Source of the DNA: an uncultured Aeromonadales bacterium
GTDB lineage: Bacteria > Pseudomonadota > Gammaproteobacteria > Enterobacterales > Succinivibrionaceae
Length of the DNA stretch: 44,606 nucleotides
Assembly (NCBI GenBank): GCA_902776275.1
Contig: CACYPI010000012.1
Location: 1-44,606 of the forward strand
Reading direction: 5' to 3'
Each line of letters opens with the position of its first letter. The first letter of the stretch is position 1. The notes beneath the pieces were generated by a model. That model made no database searches. It worked only from the letters and a program-made list of their open reading frames with translations, and was not told where the DNA came from. Shown piece after piece: positions 43,833 through 44,606 of this stretch. Made by a program: the position numbers and the translations under genes.

Positions 43833-44606
43833 ATGGATGAGGAAATTCTGCAGGACTTCATTGTCGAGGCCGGCGAAATCATTGAGAAGCTCGACGAGCA
43901 GCTGGTCCAGATAGAGAAAACCCCGGAAGACAAGGATCTCCTTAACGCGATATTCCGCGGATTCCACACCGTCAAGGGCGGCGCCGGCTTCCTCCAGCTG
44001 ACGAGCCTGGTCGAGGTGTGCCACGCTGCCGAGAGCCTGTTCGACGAGCTGCGCAACGGCCGCATCAAGATGAGCTCGGACCTGATGGACGCGGTGCTCG
44101 CGGCCTACGACGAGATCAGCGCGATGTTCGAGAACGTCAAGAACGGCGAGCCCCTCCCGGAGCCGCCCAAGGATCTCATCGATCGCCTCCACGCCATAGC
44201 GGCAGGCGGCGCCGCTCCGAAAGCGGCAGCCCCGGCCCCCGCCGCTCCTGCTCCCGCTCCGGCCCCTGCGGCGCCTGCTCCGGCAGCTCCTGCCGCGGCG
44301 GCACCCGCAGCCCCGGCCCAGAACTCCGAGGGCGGCTCCATCGACGACATCACCGAGGAGGAGTTCGAGGCGTTGCTCGACCAGCTGCACGGCAAGGGCA
44401 ACGCCCCCGGCAGCGAGAACGACAAGCTTGAGAAGGCCATCGAGGCCAACGGCGGCAAGGACGTGACGGACGAGCAGTTCGACGAGATGCTCAAGAACGC
44501 CCAGGCCACGGCCCCGCAGGCGCAGGGCGCTGCCCCGGCAGCCCCTGCAGCCGCTCCGGCCCCCGCCCCTGCAGCCGCTCCGGCCCCAGCCCCTGCGGCG
44601 GCTCCG
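43833..44606 (+). CDS. cheA: Chemotaxis histidine kinase CheA (5' part)
   Basis: CheA is the kinase of the chemoreceptor array that phosphorylates CheY and CheB. The 258 codons present cover the P1 phosphotransfer domain, with the phosphorylated His at residue 45 in FHTVKGGAGF, and a long Ala/Pro linker. Two short acidic motifs follow (DITEEEFEALLDQL and VTDEQFDEMLKN), then the start of another Ala/Pro linker. Kinase and regulatory domains lie beyond the window. GAGG lies ahead of the ATG, and the gene follows cheZ by 16 bases. The open frame is intact to the last base. Confidence 0.95.
   Translation, partial: MDEEILQDFIVEAGEIIEKLDEQLVQIEKTPEDKDLLNAIFRGFHTVKGGAGFLQLTSLVEVCHAAESLFDELRNGRIKMSSDLMDAVLAAYDEISAMFENVKNGEPLPEPPKDLIDRLHAIAAGGAAPKAAAPAPAAPAPAPAPAAPAPAAPAAAAPAAPAQNSEGGSIDDITEEEFEALLDQLHGKGNAPGSENDKLEKAIEANGGKDVTDEQFDEMLKNAQATAPQAQGAAPAAPAAAPAPAPAAAPAPAPAAAP
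44544..44606 (+). repeat. 24-bp tandem repeat in the CheA linker
   Basis: A 24-base unit starting CCTGCAGCCGCTCCGGCC occurs at 44544-44567 and 44568-44591, with a partial third copy to the window end. It encodes an Ala/Pro octapeptide repeat (PAAAPAPA). The copies are nearly identical, so length change by slippage is likely; further copies may lie outside the window. Confidence 0.75.

Overview
The window is about 44.6 kb of a GC-rich gammaproteobacterial chromosome with short AT-rich promoter islands. Gene content and order (rnr-rlmB, rdgB-hemW, cca / ygiM / ygiF-glnE, galETK, polar-type flhA-flhF-flhG-fliA-cheY-cheZ-cheA, an ExeA-like ATPase) point to Aeromonadales or a relative. A high-GC member of the Succinivibrionaceae is my best guess; this is inference from content only. 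The arginine codon AGG is common throughout, unlike in E. coli.

Layout. 1-4430: tRNA-Gly, secA with a structured leader, two identical tRNA-Phe genes, and a divergent hfq. 4584-11297: a tight operon of a flavoprotein of the disulfide-reductase fold lacking its redox cysteines, rdgB, hemW, rnr and rlmB. 11302-12565: the rpsF-rpsR-rplI ribosomal operon with a hairpin-rich leader and no priB. 12672-14778: dam, then a family 9 glycosyltransferase split in two frames at a run of eight G. 14747-23600: cca (minus), an ExeA/GspA-like ATPase with a small membrane partner, rpsU, an IS1634-like transposase bounded by hairpins, ygiM (minus) and ygiF. E. coli keeps cca, ygiM, ygiF, glnE and rpsU in one neighbourhood, so this looks like a rearranged ancestral block. 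23661-28895: glnE and a Sel1-repeat protein. 28906-30575: a late lipid A acyltransferase and a lipoprotein, minus strand. 30755-35212: a galR-like repressor divergent from galE-galT-galK, with two LacI-type operators in the shared control region. 35436-37010: a DnaC-like ATPase, ruvX and yqcC. 37068 to the end: flagellar export, flagellar number/placement and chemotaxis genes, with a FliA (sigma-28) type promoter before cheY. cheA runs off the window end.

Most of the window is housekeeping. The points most worth a second look are the G8 tract in the glycosyltransferase (possible phase variation or assembly error), the redox-dead flavoprotein at the head of an RNA/nucleotide-quality operon, the Hfq that lacks its arginine rim, and a possible upstream ORF with hairpins in the secA leader. 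I found no CRISPR array, prophage or clearly new multi-gene system.
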